From the NCBI GenBank assembly GCA_017458125.1, contig JAFTGB010000012.1:1-52623 (forward strand): a stretch of 52,623 nucleotides of DNA, given 5' to 3'. Below are positions 44,901 through 52,542 of this stretch, piece by piece. Within the stretch, counting starts at the first letter, position 1. Each line of letters begins with the position of its first letter. The notes below the pieces were generated by a model, which was not told the origin of the DNA, did not search any database, and saw nothing but the letters and a program-made list of their open reading frames with translations. This stretch comes from Prevotella sp. GTDB lineage: Bacteria; Bacteroidota; Bacteroidia; Bacteroidales; Bacteroidaceae. The position numbers and the translations under genes are program-made.

Positions 44901-46445
44901 ATGAACACGAAATGGCGCGTATCGCTTAGGACTTTCTCGTGCATCGTCAGCATAGGGACGCTGTTGCTCTACAACATTCCTTTCTTTCAGTATGTTGCCG
45001 GCAACAGCAATGAGACGACGGCGGGGAAGACCTTCCTGCTGGTGTCGCTGGCAGTGGTCATGCTGGCGCTCAACTTCATGATGACCTACCTCGTCATGTT
45101 CCTGTTGAGGAAGGCAGGGCGCGTACTGCTGGCTCTCCTGGCGCTCATCAACGCCACGGCGGTCTACTTCATCATCACCTACAGTGTGATGATGGATGCA
45201 ACGACCATTGGCAACGTGTTCAACACCCGATACTCGGAAGCCTCCGGCTTCTTCAGCTGGTCGCTGTGGCTCTTCATCGCGGTCTTCGGCGTGCTGCCTG
45301 CCCTCTACTGCCTGTGGCAGCCAGTGGTCATCGGCAAAGCGAAGCAGATGGGGATATGCTGCGGCAGCGCATTAGCCATGGTTCTCGTGGCAGCAGCACT
45401 GAACATCAACCAGACGCTTTGGATAAGCCAGCACGACACGGAGCTGGGCGGACTGTTGCAGCCCTGGTCTTACATCGTGAACAGCGTGCGGTTAGTCAGC
45501 AGCAGGTTTGACGAGCAGGCAGAGGAAATCAAGCTCCCTGACGGCAAGATACGCGACCGTGACAAGGCCGTCGTGGTGCTCGTCATCGGTGAGTCGGCAC
45601 GCAAAGCCAACTTCCAGCTCTACGGATACAAGCGCGAGACCAATCCGCTGCTGTCCAAGCAAAAGGACCTGAAGGTGTACCAAGCCACGTCGTGCGCCAC
45701 CTACACCACCGCCGGCACCAAGGCCATCCTGGAACCCAAGAACAGCGGCGACCTGTATGAGCTGCTGCCGAACTATGCCTACAGGACGGGCGTCGACGTG
45801 TCGTGGCGCACCTCCAACTGGGGGGAGCCTCCCATCCATATCGGCGAATACCTGAGCGACGACGACCTGTGCAAACTGTACCCCAACGAGAGTAACGACT
45901 ACGACGGCATCCTCTTTGCCGGACTGCGCCAGCGCATCGCGTCGAGCACCAAAGACAAGGTGCTCGTCATCCTGCACACCAGCACCAGCCACGGTCCGAA
46001 CTATGCCAGCAAATACCCCAAAGCGTTCGAGGTCTTCAAACCCGTGGCCAGGAATGTGGAGGAAGGCGAGAAGAATGTGGCGACACTGGTGAATGCCTAC
46101 GACAACACCATACGCTATACCGACTTCCTCTTAGACAGCCTTATCAACACCCTCCGCGGGATGACCGACTGGAAGAGTGCCATGTTTTTCATCTCCGACC
46201 ACGGGGAGTCATTGGGCGAGAACGGCATGTTCATGCACGGACTGCCCATGCGTCTTGCGCCAAAGGTGCAGTACGAGATTCCCTTCCTCGTATGGACCTC
46301 CGAAGGGTTCAGACAGTACAAGCAAACCGCCACCGAGCTGCCTGCGGTTCTGGAACAGCACTACATCTTCCACTCTGTCCTCAACCTGTTGTCCATAGAC
46401 TCACCGGCATACAACAAAGACTTCGACATCTTCATGAATGAATGA
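44901..46445 (+). CDS. Phosphoethanolamine transferase, EptA-like
   Basis: 514 residues. Five membrane helices occupy residues 1-175, followed by an extracytoplasmic alkaline-phosphatase/sulfatase-fold domain. Metal and catalytic elements are VIGESARKANFQLYGY (E231), the nucleophile region SCATYTTAGTKAI (264-276), HTSTSHGPNYASKYP and FISDHGESLGENGMFMHG. Such enzymes move phosphoethanolamine from phosphatidylethanolamine to lipid A or other glycans, often raising resistance to cationic peptides. The acceptor is not certain. Confidence 0.9.
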   Translation: MNTKWRVSLRTFSCIVSIGTLLLYNIPFFQYVAGNSNETTAGKTFLLVSLAVVMLALNFMMTYLVMFLLRKAGRVLLALLALINATAVYFIITYSVMMDATTIGNVFNTRYSEASGFFSWSLWLFIAVFGVLPALYCLWQPVVIGKAKQMGICCGSALAMVLVAAALNINQTLWISQHDTELGGLLQPWSYIVNSVRLVSSRFDEQAEEIKLPDGKIRDRDKAVVVLVIGESARKANFQLYGYKRETNPLLSKQKDLKVYQATSCATYTTAGTKAILEPKNSGDLYELLPNYAYRTGVDVSWRTSNWGEPPIHIGEYLSDDDLCKLYPNESNDYDGILFAGLRQRIASSTKDKVLVILHTSTSHGPNYASKYPKAFEVFKPVARNVEEGEKNVATLVNAYDNTIRYTDFLLDSLINTLRGMTDWKSAMFFISDHGESLGENGMFMHGLPMRLAPKVQYEIPFLVWTSEGFRQYKQTATELPAVLEQHYIFHSVLNLLSIDSPAYNKDFDIFMNE

Positions 46446-46448
46446 CTG

Positions 46449-46601
46449 ATGACCATGCAAAGAATTTCCGTCTTCCTTATGCTACTGTCCGTGGCTCTGA
46501 CAAGGCATAGTGTTGCAGGAAATCCTCATTCATTAGGTTCCTGTTGCACAAAGCCTCCACCCGGCCCACTATTCACTTCTCACTATTCACTCTTCACTTA
46601 A
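46449..46601 (+). CDS. Possible 50-aa secreted peptide or gene remnant
   Basis: A short frame right after the EptA-like gene starts MTMQRISVFLMLLSVALTRHS, a plausible signal peptide, and continues NPHSLGSCC. It then ends within a 7-bp repeat array (TTCACTT, CTATTCAC type) that encodes the last residues and the stop. It could be a tiny secreted peptide or the truncated start of a gene destroyed by the repeat insertion. The end overlaps the end of the convergent LytTR gene. Confidence 0.25.
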   Translation: MTMQRISVFLMLLSVALTRHSVAGNPHSLGSCCTKPPPGPLFTSHYSLFT

Positions 46602-46608
46602 AACTTAA
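46565..46608. repeat. 7-bp repeat array between the EptA-like and LytTR genes
   Basis: Units CTATTCA, CTTCTCA, CTATTCA and CTCTTCA, covering the convergent gene ends. Confidence 0.8.
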
Positions 46609-47463
46609 AATGGCATCCCTGATGAGCGAGATTTTGCTTCTCGAAACAGGAATGCTTTCGGGGCAAAGCTTCATGACGAGTTGCATGCTTCCTGATTTGT
46701 AAATCACTTGATCTATTTGAGCGAGATTGACGAGGAAGGCGCGGTGACAGCGGACAATCATGGGATAGTCACGCAACTCTTCTTCTATCTGTTTGGAAGT
46801 GGCGCGGAGCATGTCGGCACGGACAGCCCCGTCACGAAGGTGATAGACCTTCACGTAGTTACCTACGGCCTCTATATATAAGAGGTCAGAGACCTGAAGC
46901 GTGACGGTCTCATTGGTTGTCCCGGTTAGAGTCAGATCTGCCGGGGCTGACGAAACAGGTGAGGGCTTTATTGCCTTCAACTGCTCATTCAGCAGTTTCG
47001 TTTCCGCCAGTTCTTCAGCCAGATAGCGGCTGCGGAACTTGAAGCGCCAGTAGAGCCCGATGGCAAAGGAGCAGAAGGCGATAATTAAAAGCGTCTCGAA
47101 GAAATTGCTCCATGAAAGGTGATTGGCAGGAATATGCCCGCTCATCACGAAATGGCGATAGAGACAAATCATCAGCGTCACCAGCAGGGTGTTGATAATC
47201 TGGAAGTACAGATTACGGCGAATGAAATAATCGACATCCCTACGACTATCGTCCATAGAAACGGGGTTGCGGACAAGATATTTCATCACGGCATCCGTCA
47301 ACATGCACACGACGACACCCAGCGCAAAGATACATGCCAGATGCATATAGCCCTGCCAATGCCATGCATCAAGTCCGAAGGGCTTGAATACGGCAAGGGC
47401 AAGTGTCGTAAAGGCAGTACTGACGACACGCATGCGGATGATCTCTTTCTGTCCTTGATCCAT
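46594..47463 (-). CDS. Membrane-bound LytTR-type transcription regulator
   Basis: 289 residues. Four hydrophobic helices (about 13-33, 38-60, 86-106, 120-140), then a short coiled coil (YLAEELAETKLLNEQLKAI) and a C-terminal LytTR DNA-binding domain (about 180-285: VSDLLYIEAVGNYVKVYHL ... MIVRCHRAFLVNLAQID). There is no receiver domain, so the sensing is likely done by the membrane part or a partner. LytTR proteins bind paired direct repeats about 21 bp apart; such a pair lies between this gene and the divergent LiaF-like gene. The promoter (TACTTTTG, 47471-47478) ends only 7 bp before the ATG, so either the mRNA is almost leaderless or Met12 (47430) is the start. Confidence 0.9.
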   Translation of the reverse strand: MDQGQKEIIRMRVVSTAFTTLALAVFKPFGLDAWHWQGYMHLACIFALGVVVCMLTDAVMKYLVRNPVSMDDSRRDVDYFIRRNLYFQIINTLLVTLMICLYRHFVMSGHIPANHLSWSNFFETLLIIAFCSFAIGLYWRFKFRSRYLAEELAETKLLNEQLKAIKPSPVSSAPADLTLTGTTNETVTLQVSDLLYIEAVGNYVKVYHLRDGAVRADMLRATSKQIEEELRDYPMIVRCHRAFLVNLAQIDQVIYKSGSMQLVMKLCPESIPVSRSKISLIRDAILSFK

Positions 47464-47470
47464 GATGTCG

Positions 47471-47478
47471 GCAAAAGT
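47471..47478 (-). promoter_or_regulatory. -7 box of the LytTR gene
   Basis: TACTTTTG on the minus strand, very close to the annotated start codon. Confidence 0.45.
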
Positions 47479-47545
47479 ACGAAGAAAAAGTGAAAAGGTA
47501 AGAGTGAAAAGAGAAAAATTTGCTACTGCTCGTCACTTTTACTGT

Positions 47546-47633
47546 CATTCATCACACTTTCATTACCATTCATCACATAATGATACAGAATATCCCAGAT
47601 ATTTGCACCTTCCAGCGATGCCACTTAACTTTG
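47546..47633 (+). promoter_or_regulatory. Regulated promoter P1 of the LiaF-like operon
   Basis: Contains, in order: CATTCATCACA at 47546 and again at 47567 (21 bp apart), CAGAATATCCCAGA at 47586-47599, the -33 TTTG at 47602-47605, a 20-bp spacer and the -7 box TAACTTTG at 47626-47633. The second CATTCATCACA, the CAGAATATCCCAGA block, the -33 and the -7 recur at identical spacing before the isochorismatase gene (51961-52027). The 21-bp spacing fits LytTR binding. A caveat is that 21 bp also equals three units of the local 7-bp repeats. Confidence 0.65.
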
Positions 47634-47671
47634 CACTCGCAATCATGCAAAACCATCAAATGTTTTAGGTT

Positions 47672-48235
47672 ATGAGAAGAAGAACTTTTATTGGCGTTAT
47701 TTTCATCGTGGCCGCTCTGTTGAAGTTGGCCACACTGTGGGGTATTCTCCAGTGGAGATGGTTTGAAACCATGTCGGAAGGCCGATGGGCCATGTACTTC
47801 GGCATATTCGTTTTGCTATATGTCGGTGTACATCTTGTTATCGACAGTTATCGTCGCGACCCAAGTCAATGGCTGCAGCGACCCATTCCACCTGCCGAAG
47901 AGGGAAAGCGCATCTGCTGTTCGGTCCACTATGGCGGCGACGAGTATATATATAAAGGTGAGCCGTTCCACGGAGCCCGACTTGATGCTTTCTGCGGAGG
48001 GCTTCGTCTGGACTTGCGCGAGGCTGTCATCACGGAGGATGAGGAGATAGACATCCACACCTTCATGGGTGGCGTGGAACTGATAGTGCCCGACTGGCTG
48101 AATGTCGAGACGAAAAGCCGCAGTTTCATCGGCGGTGTGGGCAATGAGACGAACCGCAACGTCAAGGACGGTGCGCCTACCCTGCACATTGTTGCCAGTA
48201 ATTTTCTTGGTAGTGTAAGTATAAAAAACAATTAG
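47672..48235 (+). CDS. LiaF-like membrane protein
   Basis: 187 residues. Two helices (about 6-26 and 40-60) come before a C-terminal beta-rich domain with the repeating pattern DAFCGGLRLDLREA, IHTFMGGVELIVP and SFIGGVGNETN, which is the LiaF/DUF2154 'cell wall-active antibiotic response' type. In Firmicutes LiaF restrains an envelope-stress sensor. Here it is divergent from a LytTR regulator, a pairing often seen in Bacteroidota, and it leads an operon with a beta-barrel protein and an ECF sigma factor. Confidence 0.85.
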   Translation: MRRRTFIGVIFIVAALLKLATLWGILQWRWFETMSEGRWAMYFGIFVLLYVGVHLVIDSYRRDPSQWLQRPIPPAEEGKRICCSVHYGGDEYIYKGEPFHGARLDAFCGGLRLDLREAVITEDEEIDIHTFMGGVELIVPDWLNVETKSRSFIGGVGNETNRNVKDGAPTLHIVASNFLGSVSIKNN

Positions 48236-48248
48236 GAAGTATAATAAT

Positions 48249-50687
48249 ATGAGAAGTATTGGTTTTAAGATGGCAACATTGATGACTGCCTTGATGAGCA
48301 CAATGACAGTGTATGCCAAGTCTCAAGACGTGGGTGGTAGAGTGATTAATGAGAATGGCCAGCCGATGCCCTATGTGAACGTGGTGCTGCTGTCGCTGCC
48401 TGACTCGGCCTTTGTGCAGGGTGCGATGACTGACGAGCAGGGTGTGTTTAAGATTGTGACAGATATAAGCGATGGTCTGTTCAAGGTGACTAGCGTGGGC
48501 TATCAGACCTTATATATAAACGCGGGCGAGGGGCTGACCATCCAGATGAAGGAGGAAGCCAAACTGCTCAGCGAGGTCGTGGTGAAGGGGCAATTGCCGA
48601 AGACGCATGTGAAAGGTGACGCCATGCGCACCACCGTCGCTGGTACGATACTGGAGAAAGCCGGAACCGTGAGCGATGCCTTAGGAAAGATTCCGTCGCT
48701 TGAGGCTGAGCGCGACGGTGGTGTGAAGGTGCTGGGGCGTGGCGATGCCGAAGTGTATATCAACGGTCGGCGGGTGCAGGACATGAAGGAACTCTCTCGC
48801 CTGCGCTCCGACCAGATTCAGCACGTCGATGTGGTGCAAAATCCCGGAGCCCGCTATGCCGCCTCGGTAAAGGCCGTCGTTCGCATCACGCTGAAAAAAG
48901 CACAGGGCGAGGGCCTGAGCTTTGAGGATAACCTCGGTGGCGTTTATCAGTATGGGCACACACTGACGAACAATCTGGATGTGAACTACCGAACTGGCGG
49001 TCTCGACATTACCGCCTCGCTGTGGGCTGGGCGCTACGGTCACTATAAGTCGTTGCAGGAGCATGAACTGACTTATTTTGTCGGTCCAGATTACATCGAG
49101 AGCAACAGCTCGCAGGAGTCGAAGGGCATCTGGAAGGGCTGGTCGCCTCAATTGCAGGTGAACTACATGGTGAATGAAAACCATAGTTTTGGTGCATTCT
49201 ACAAATACGACCGTCATCCGAGTAGTGACTACAATGGTATGATCTTTACAGACAATAACGAGAATGGTCAGTTCACGGAACATTCAGAGAGCCGTGTCTG
49301 GCAGGACGAGACTATCAGCAAACACATATTCAATGCCTACTATAACGGCAAGATAGGACAACTGGGTATTGACCTCAACGTGGATGGTCTTTTCGACGAC
49401 ACCAAGACGCCAGGCAGTACCACAGAGACGACAAAGGATGCCACAGGCGGCTCTACGGAGCGTAGCTTTGAGAGCAGCACCAACAGCGGAAACAACTTCT
49501 GGGCCACAAAACTCATCCTCTCCTATCCTGTATGGAAAGGTAATTTCTCTCTGGGTGGCGAATATAGCTATAACCATCGCACTGACTCCTACTCGTTTAC
49601 AGCCACCGACTATGTGCCTGTGAAAACCACCGACACAGAGATCAATGAGAAATCATCGGCCGCCTTCCTGGAGTATGGTCGTTCTTTTGGCAAAGTCTAT
49701 GCCCAGGTAGGACTGCGCTATGAACACCTGACAAACGACTACTTCAATTTTGGTAAAAAGGAGGATGAGGTCTGCCGCGACTATGGCGACTGGTTCCCTA
49801 CGGCAGTCATCTCTACCCCTGTAGGCAAGGCACAACTCTCGCTCTCTTACCGTCGTGACATCCAGCGTCCTAACTATGCTAATCTGACCAGTTCGACGGT
49901 TTATGTCAACCGCTATACTTACCAGAGCGGTAATCCATATTTATTGCCGACTTATACCCATAGTCTGGTGCTCAATGCTGCCTACAAATGGGCGAACCTG
50001 ATGCTGAACTATGGCCGTGTGAAGGATGCCCTCACTATGTCGACAGAACCTTTCCCAGGTTCAGAAGATCCCCTAGTCAGCCTTGTGCGTCCCATCAACA
50101 GCTGGGAGGATTACAACCAATTCAGCATCCAATTGTCTGCACGCCCCGTCATCGGCTGCTGGCATCCGGCATGGAGCGTCATCACCCAGATACAGGATTT
50201 CAAGGCACCGAGTGTGCGAGGGGAGAACGATGCTCGCATCAGTTCTCCCGAGCGTGAGGTGGCTCGACCTTCGGTCAAGTCGCCCACGGCTGTCGGCTCC
50301 ACCATTACGCTCAACCACCCTTGGTTCATTATCGGCTGGCAGAATGACATCGAATTGTCCCATGGTTTCCGCCTCAATGTCTCTGCCCAGTGGTATTCTA
50401 AAGGTGACTACAACAATTTCCGCATGACCAAGCCCCGTCTCTTCACCAACGTCGGACTGCAGCGCGACTTCAATCTGAAGCGCATGGGCACGCTGACCTT
50501 CGACCTCCGTTGTAGCGATCCCTTCCATACTAACAAGACGGATGCTATCGTCTACGGATACCGGGAGCTGACAACGCACAATCCTGCTCGTCGTACCTTC
50601 ACACTCGACCTTACCTGGAAGTTCAACGAGGCCCGCTCGAAATATCGCGGCTCTGGTGCCGGAGAGAAACAGAAGGCAAGAATGTAA
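48249..50687 (+). CDS. Outer-membrane beta-barrel protein with carboxypeptidase-like and plug domains
   Basis: 812 residues. Signal peptide about 1-25, a CarboxypepD-reg-like beta-sandwich (27-110: VGGRVINENGQPMPYVNVVL), a TonB-receptor plug (about 115-215: GTVSDALGKIPSLEAERDG, VYINGRRV) and a long barrel ending FTLDLTWKFNEAR. It belongs to the outer-membrane beta-barrel family of TonB-receptor relatives without a recognisable SusD partner. There is no SusD gene nearby, so glycan uptake is unlikely. It may move peptides or serve envelope stress signalling. Follows the LiaF-like gene by 13 bp. Confidence 0.9.
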   Translation: MRSIGFKMATLMTALMSTMTVYAKSQDVGGRVINENGQPMPYVNVVLLSLPDSAFVQGAMTDEQGVFKIVTDISDGLFKVTSVGYQTLYINAGEGLTIQMKEEAKLLSEVVVKGQLPKTHVKGDAMRTTVAGTILEKAGTVSDALGKIPSLEAERDGGVKVLGRGDAEVYINGRRVQDMKELSRLRSDQIQHVDVVQNPGARYAASVKAVVRITLKKAQGEGLSFEDNLGGVYQYGHTLTNNLDVNYRTGGLDITASLWAGRYGHYKSLQEHELTYFVGPDYIESNSSQESKGIWKGWSPQLQVNYMVNENHSFGAFYKYDRHPSSDYNGMIFTDNNENGQFTEHSESRVWQDETISKHIFNAYYNGKIGQLGIDLNVDGLFDDTKTPGSTTETTKDATGGSTERSFESSTNSGNNFWATKLILSYPVWKGNFSLGGEYSYNHRTDSYSFTATDYVPVKTTDTEINEKSSAAFLEYGRSFGKVYAQVGLRYEHLTNDYFNFGKKEDEVCRDYGDWFPTAVISTPVGKAQLSLSYRRDIQRPNYANLTSSTVYVNRYTYQSGNPYLLPTYTHSLVLNAAYKWANLMLNYGRVKDALTMSTEPFPGSEDPLVSLVRPINSWEDYNQFSIQLSARPVIGCWHPAWSVITQIQDFKAPSVRGENDARISSPEREVARPSVKSPTAVGSTITLNHPWFIIGWQNDIELSHGFRLNVSAQWYSKGDYNNFRMTKPRLFTNVGLQRDFNLKRMGTLTFDLRCSDPFHTNKTDAIVYGYRELTTHNPARRTFTLDLTWKFNEARSKYRGSGAGEKQKARM

Positions 50688-50703
50688 AATAGTTCCGTTT
50701 GGA

Positions 50704-50731
50704 TGTAATTATTTCGCCTTTTCTGCGACTA
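50704..50731 (+). promoter_or_regulatory. Possible ECF-type promoter before the sigma factor gene
   Basis: TGTAAT (50704-50709), 16 bp and CGACTA (50726-50731) resemble the GTAAC/CGTCTA pattern of ECF-dependent promoters, about 27 bp before the sigma gene. Autoregulation would follow. There is no TAnnTTTG box in this 70-bp gap. Confidence 0.35.
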
Positions 50732-50757
50732 ATAGGTCAAAAGGATTCAGTTGAACA

Positions 50758-51249
50758 ATGGAGACAAAAGAATTAGAGAAAGAATTCCTGATGATGATCG
50801 AGGCGCAGAAACGTACCATCTACAAGGTGTGCTACATCTATGCCAACGACCAGGACGACCTGAACGACCTGTATCAGGAGACGGTGCTCAACCTGTGGAA
50901 GAGTTTCCCCCGCTATCGGGGAGATAGCACACTCAACACATGGGTCTACCGCATCGCCATGAACACCTGTATCACGTTCCTCCGACGCTCCAATGCCCGC
51001 CCGCAGATTGTACCGATGACGGCTAATGTGGCAAGCATGGCAGCAGAAGACAACGAGACGGCAGGACAACTCAGGGAACTCTACCGACTCATCAGCCAAC
51101 TGGGGAAATTGGAACGCGCGCTGATTTTCCTCTGGCTGGAAGAACGGAGCTATGAGGAAATCGCCAACATCCTCGGCATCACTAAGACTAACGTCGCCGT
51201 GAAACTGAATCGCACCAAAGAGAAATTAAAGAAAATGTCGAACCGTTAA
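50758..51249 (+). CDS. ECF-type RNA polymerase sigma factor
   Basis: 163 residues. Region 2 is clear (DDLNDLYQETVLNLWKSF, then STLNTWVYRIAMNTCITFLRR), and region 4 has a helix-turn-helix (SYEEIANILGITKTNVAVKL). It redirects RNA polymerase to stress or uptake genes. No classical anti-sigma (FecR, zinc-type) follows. The next gene, 12 bp away, codes a four-helix membrane protein that may play that part. Confidence 0.93.
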   Translation: METKELEKEFLMMIEAQKRTIYKVCYIYANDQDDLNDLYQETVLNLWKSFPRYRGDSTLNTWVYRIAMNTCITFLRRSNARPQIVPMTANVASMAAEDNETAGQLRELYRLISQLGKLERALIFLWLEERSYEEIANILGITKTNVAVKLNRTKEKLKKMSNR

Positions 51250-51261
51250 ATTTGAATTGTT

Positions 51262-51870
51262 ATGGAACTTGAAGCATTGAAAGCCAGTTGGAACAAGCTC
51301 GATGAGCGTCTGGCAGAAATGGAAATTGTGAACCTTCGCGTGGTAAAGGAAGTGATTCAGCAGAAGACCAAGTCGGCCTATGATGGTATCATGGGACAGA
51401 ACATCTACAACTTCGTGATGAATATGCTCATCATCTGCGTGGTATTCCCGTATGTCTATATGAATACGCCCATCCAGGCCACCTCATTCGCTATCGTTGA
51501 GGGTGTGATGGTAATAGGACTGATTCCTCTGGTATGGAAACTCTCTCTGCTGTCGAAATTCGATCTGGGCGGCAAAAGCAGCCGCGAACTCAGCCGTTTG
51601 GTGCTCACTTACAAGAAGATCTGCCATCAGGAGAAGGTCTGGCTGATTGGTGCCGTATGCCTGGCGTTGATAGCTTTTTACATCCTAGAGTTGGGATTCA
51701 ACACGAAAGCAGGCTACGAGTATAGTACAAGATTGTTGTTGCCTCTCGGACTCTCATTGCTCACCTTTGGTCTCGGTCTTGTCTTTGCCAAATGGCAGCT
51801 TCGCCGCCACACCCAGCAGATTCAGGAGATAGAGTGCGGGCTGGAGGAACTCCGTGAGTTCGAGAAATAA
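51262..51870 (+). CDS. Four-helix membrane protein downstream of the sigma factor, candidate anti-sigma
   Basis: 202 residues. A cytosolic amphipathic N-terminal helix (ELEALKASWNKLDERLAEME) comes first, then four hydrophobic helices (about 48-68, 72-92, 128-148, 155-177) and a charged C-terminal tail (QIQEIECGLEELREF). I recognise no family. The position directly after an ECF sigma gene and the charged N-terminal helix fit a role in holding the sigma factor at the membrane, but this is inference from position. Confidence 0.75.
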   Translation: MELEALKASWNKLDERLAEMEIVNLRVVKEVIQQKTKSAYDGIMGQNIYNFVMNMLIICVVFPYVYMNTPIQATSFAIVEGVMVIGLIPLVWKLSLLSKFDLGGKSSRELSRLVLTYKKICHQEKVWLIGAVCLALIAFYILELGFNTKAGYEYSTRLLLPLGLSLLTFGLGLVFAKWQLRRHTQQIQEIECGLEELREFEK

Positions 51871-51923
51871 TAAATATCATACTTTGTTTGTATGATTGTT
51901 AATATTTAGTTAGAGTAAGAAAA

Positions 51924-51950
51924 CAGCACTCGTCGCGATGACGGGTGCTG
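51924..51950 (+). terminator. Hairpin after the sigma/membrane-protein genes
   Basis: CAGCACTCGTC, GCGAT loop and GACGGGTGCTG form an 11-bp stem with one G-U pair. It is followed by CATTATTAG rather than a T run, so termination may be weak. Part of its stem (CACTCGTC) repeats in promoter P2 33 bp further on. Confidence 0.5.
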
Positions 51951-51960
51951 CATTATTAGC

Positions 51961-52027
51961 CACTCGTCACAGAATCATGCAGAATATCCCAGAAATTTGC
52001 AATAATCCGCTAGTATCAGTAATTTTG
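51961..52027 (+). promoter_or_regulatory. Regulated promoter P2 of the isochorismatase-like gene
   Basis: CACTCGTCACA (51961), then 8 bp, CAGAATATCCCAGA (51980-51993), the -33 TTTG (51996-51999), a 20-bp spacer and TAATTTTG (52020-52027). Every element and spacing matches P1 at 47567-47633, so the two promoters likely share an activator. Confidence 0.65.
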
Positions 52028-52053
52028 CAGCGTCAAACTTAATAAATGAAGAT

Positions 52054-52542
52054 ATGCAAACAAAAGCACTTGTCGTTATCGACATTCAGAACGACATCAC
52101 CAAGCACTATCGAGACATCATCGAGAACATCAATGCTGCCATTGAATGGGCTGTGGCTGAGCGCCTGCACATTGTCTATATCAAGCATAATAACACCACA
52201 GCAGGCACGCGAACGTTCAAACCTGGTAGCAAAGGCGAGGAACTGGTGCCTGAATTGAAGGTCGTGTCAGACAATATCTTCGTGAAGACGAAAAGCAATG
52301 CCCTCACGAGTGAGGCTTTTTCTGCTTTCATCACAACGAACGATATTAATGAGTTCTACGTGGCAGGTGCTGACGCTACCGCTTGTGTGAAATCGACGTG
52401 TTTCAATATGACTAAAGCTGGATACACGGTGCATGTCCTCTCCGACTGTATCACCAGCTATGATCTGAAAAAGTTGCCAGAGATGTTAGCCTATTACGAA
52501 AGCAAAGGCTGTGATATAAAGGAATTCATATGGATAAAATGA
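52054..52542 (+). CDS. Isochorismatase-family cysteine hydrolase
   Basis: 162 residues. Catalytic residues of the family are visible: D10 in LVVIDIQND, K78 in IFVKTKSNALTS and C111 in AGADATACVKST. Members hydrolyse small amides or vinyl ethers (nicotinamide, isochorismate, others), and the substrate cannot be told here. Its promoter shares a special upstream block with the LiaF-like operon, which suggests membership of the same stress regulon. The end overlaps the DUF3795 start. Confidence 0.9.
   Translation: MQTKALVVIDIQNDITKHYRDIIENINAAIEWAVAERLHIVYIKHNNTTAGTRTFKPGSKGEELVPELKVVSDNIFVKTKSNALTSEAFSAFITTNDINEFYVAGADATACVKSTCFNMTKAGYTVHVLSDCITSYDLKKLPEMLAYYESKGCDIKEFIWIK

Noticed and set aside
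48249-50687. Considered a SusC-type nutrient importer
   Set aside because: Length (812 residues) is below SusC size, no SusD follows, and the barrel is of the shorter outer-membrane beta-barrel family.
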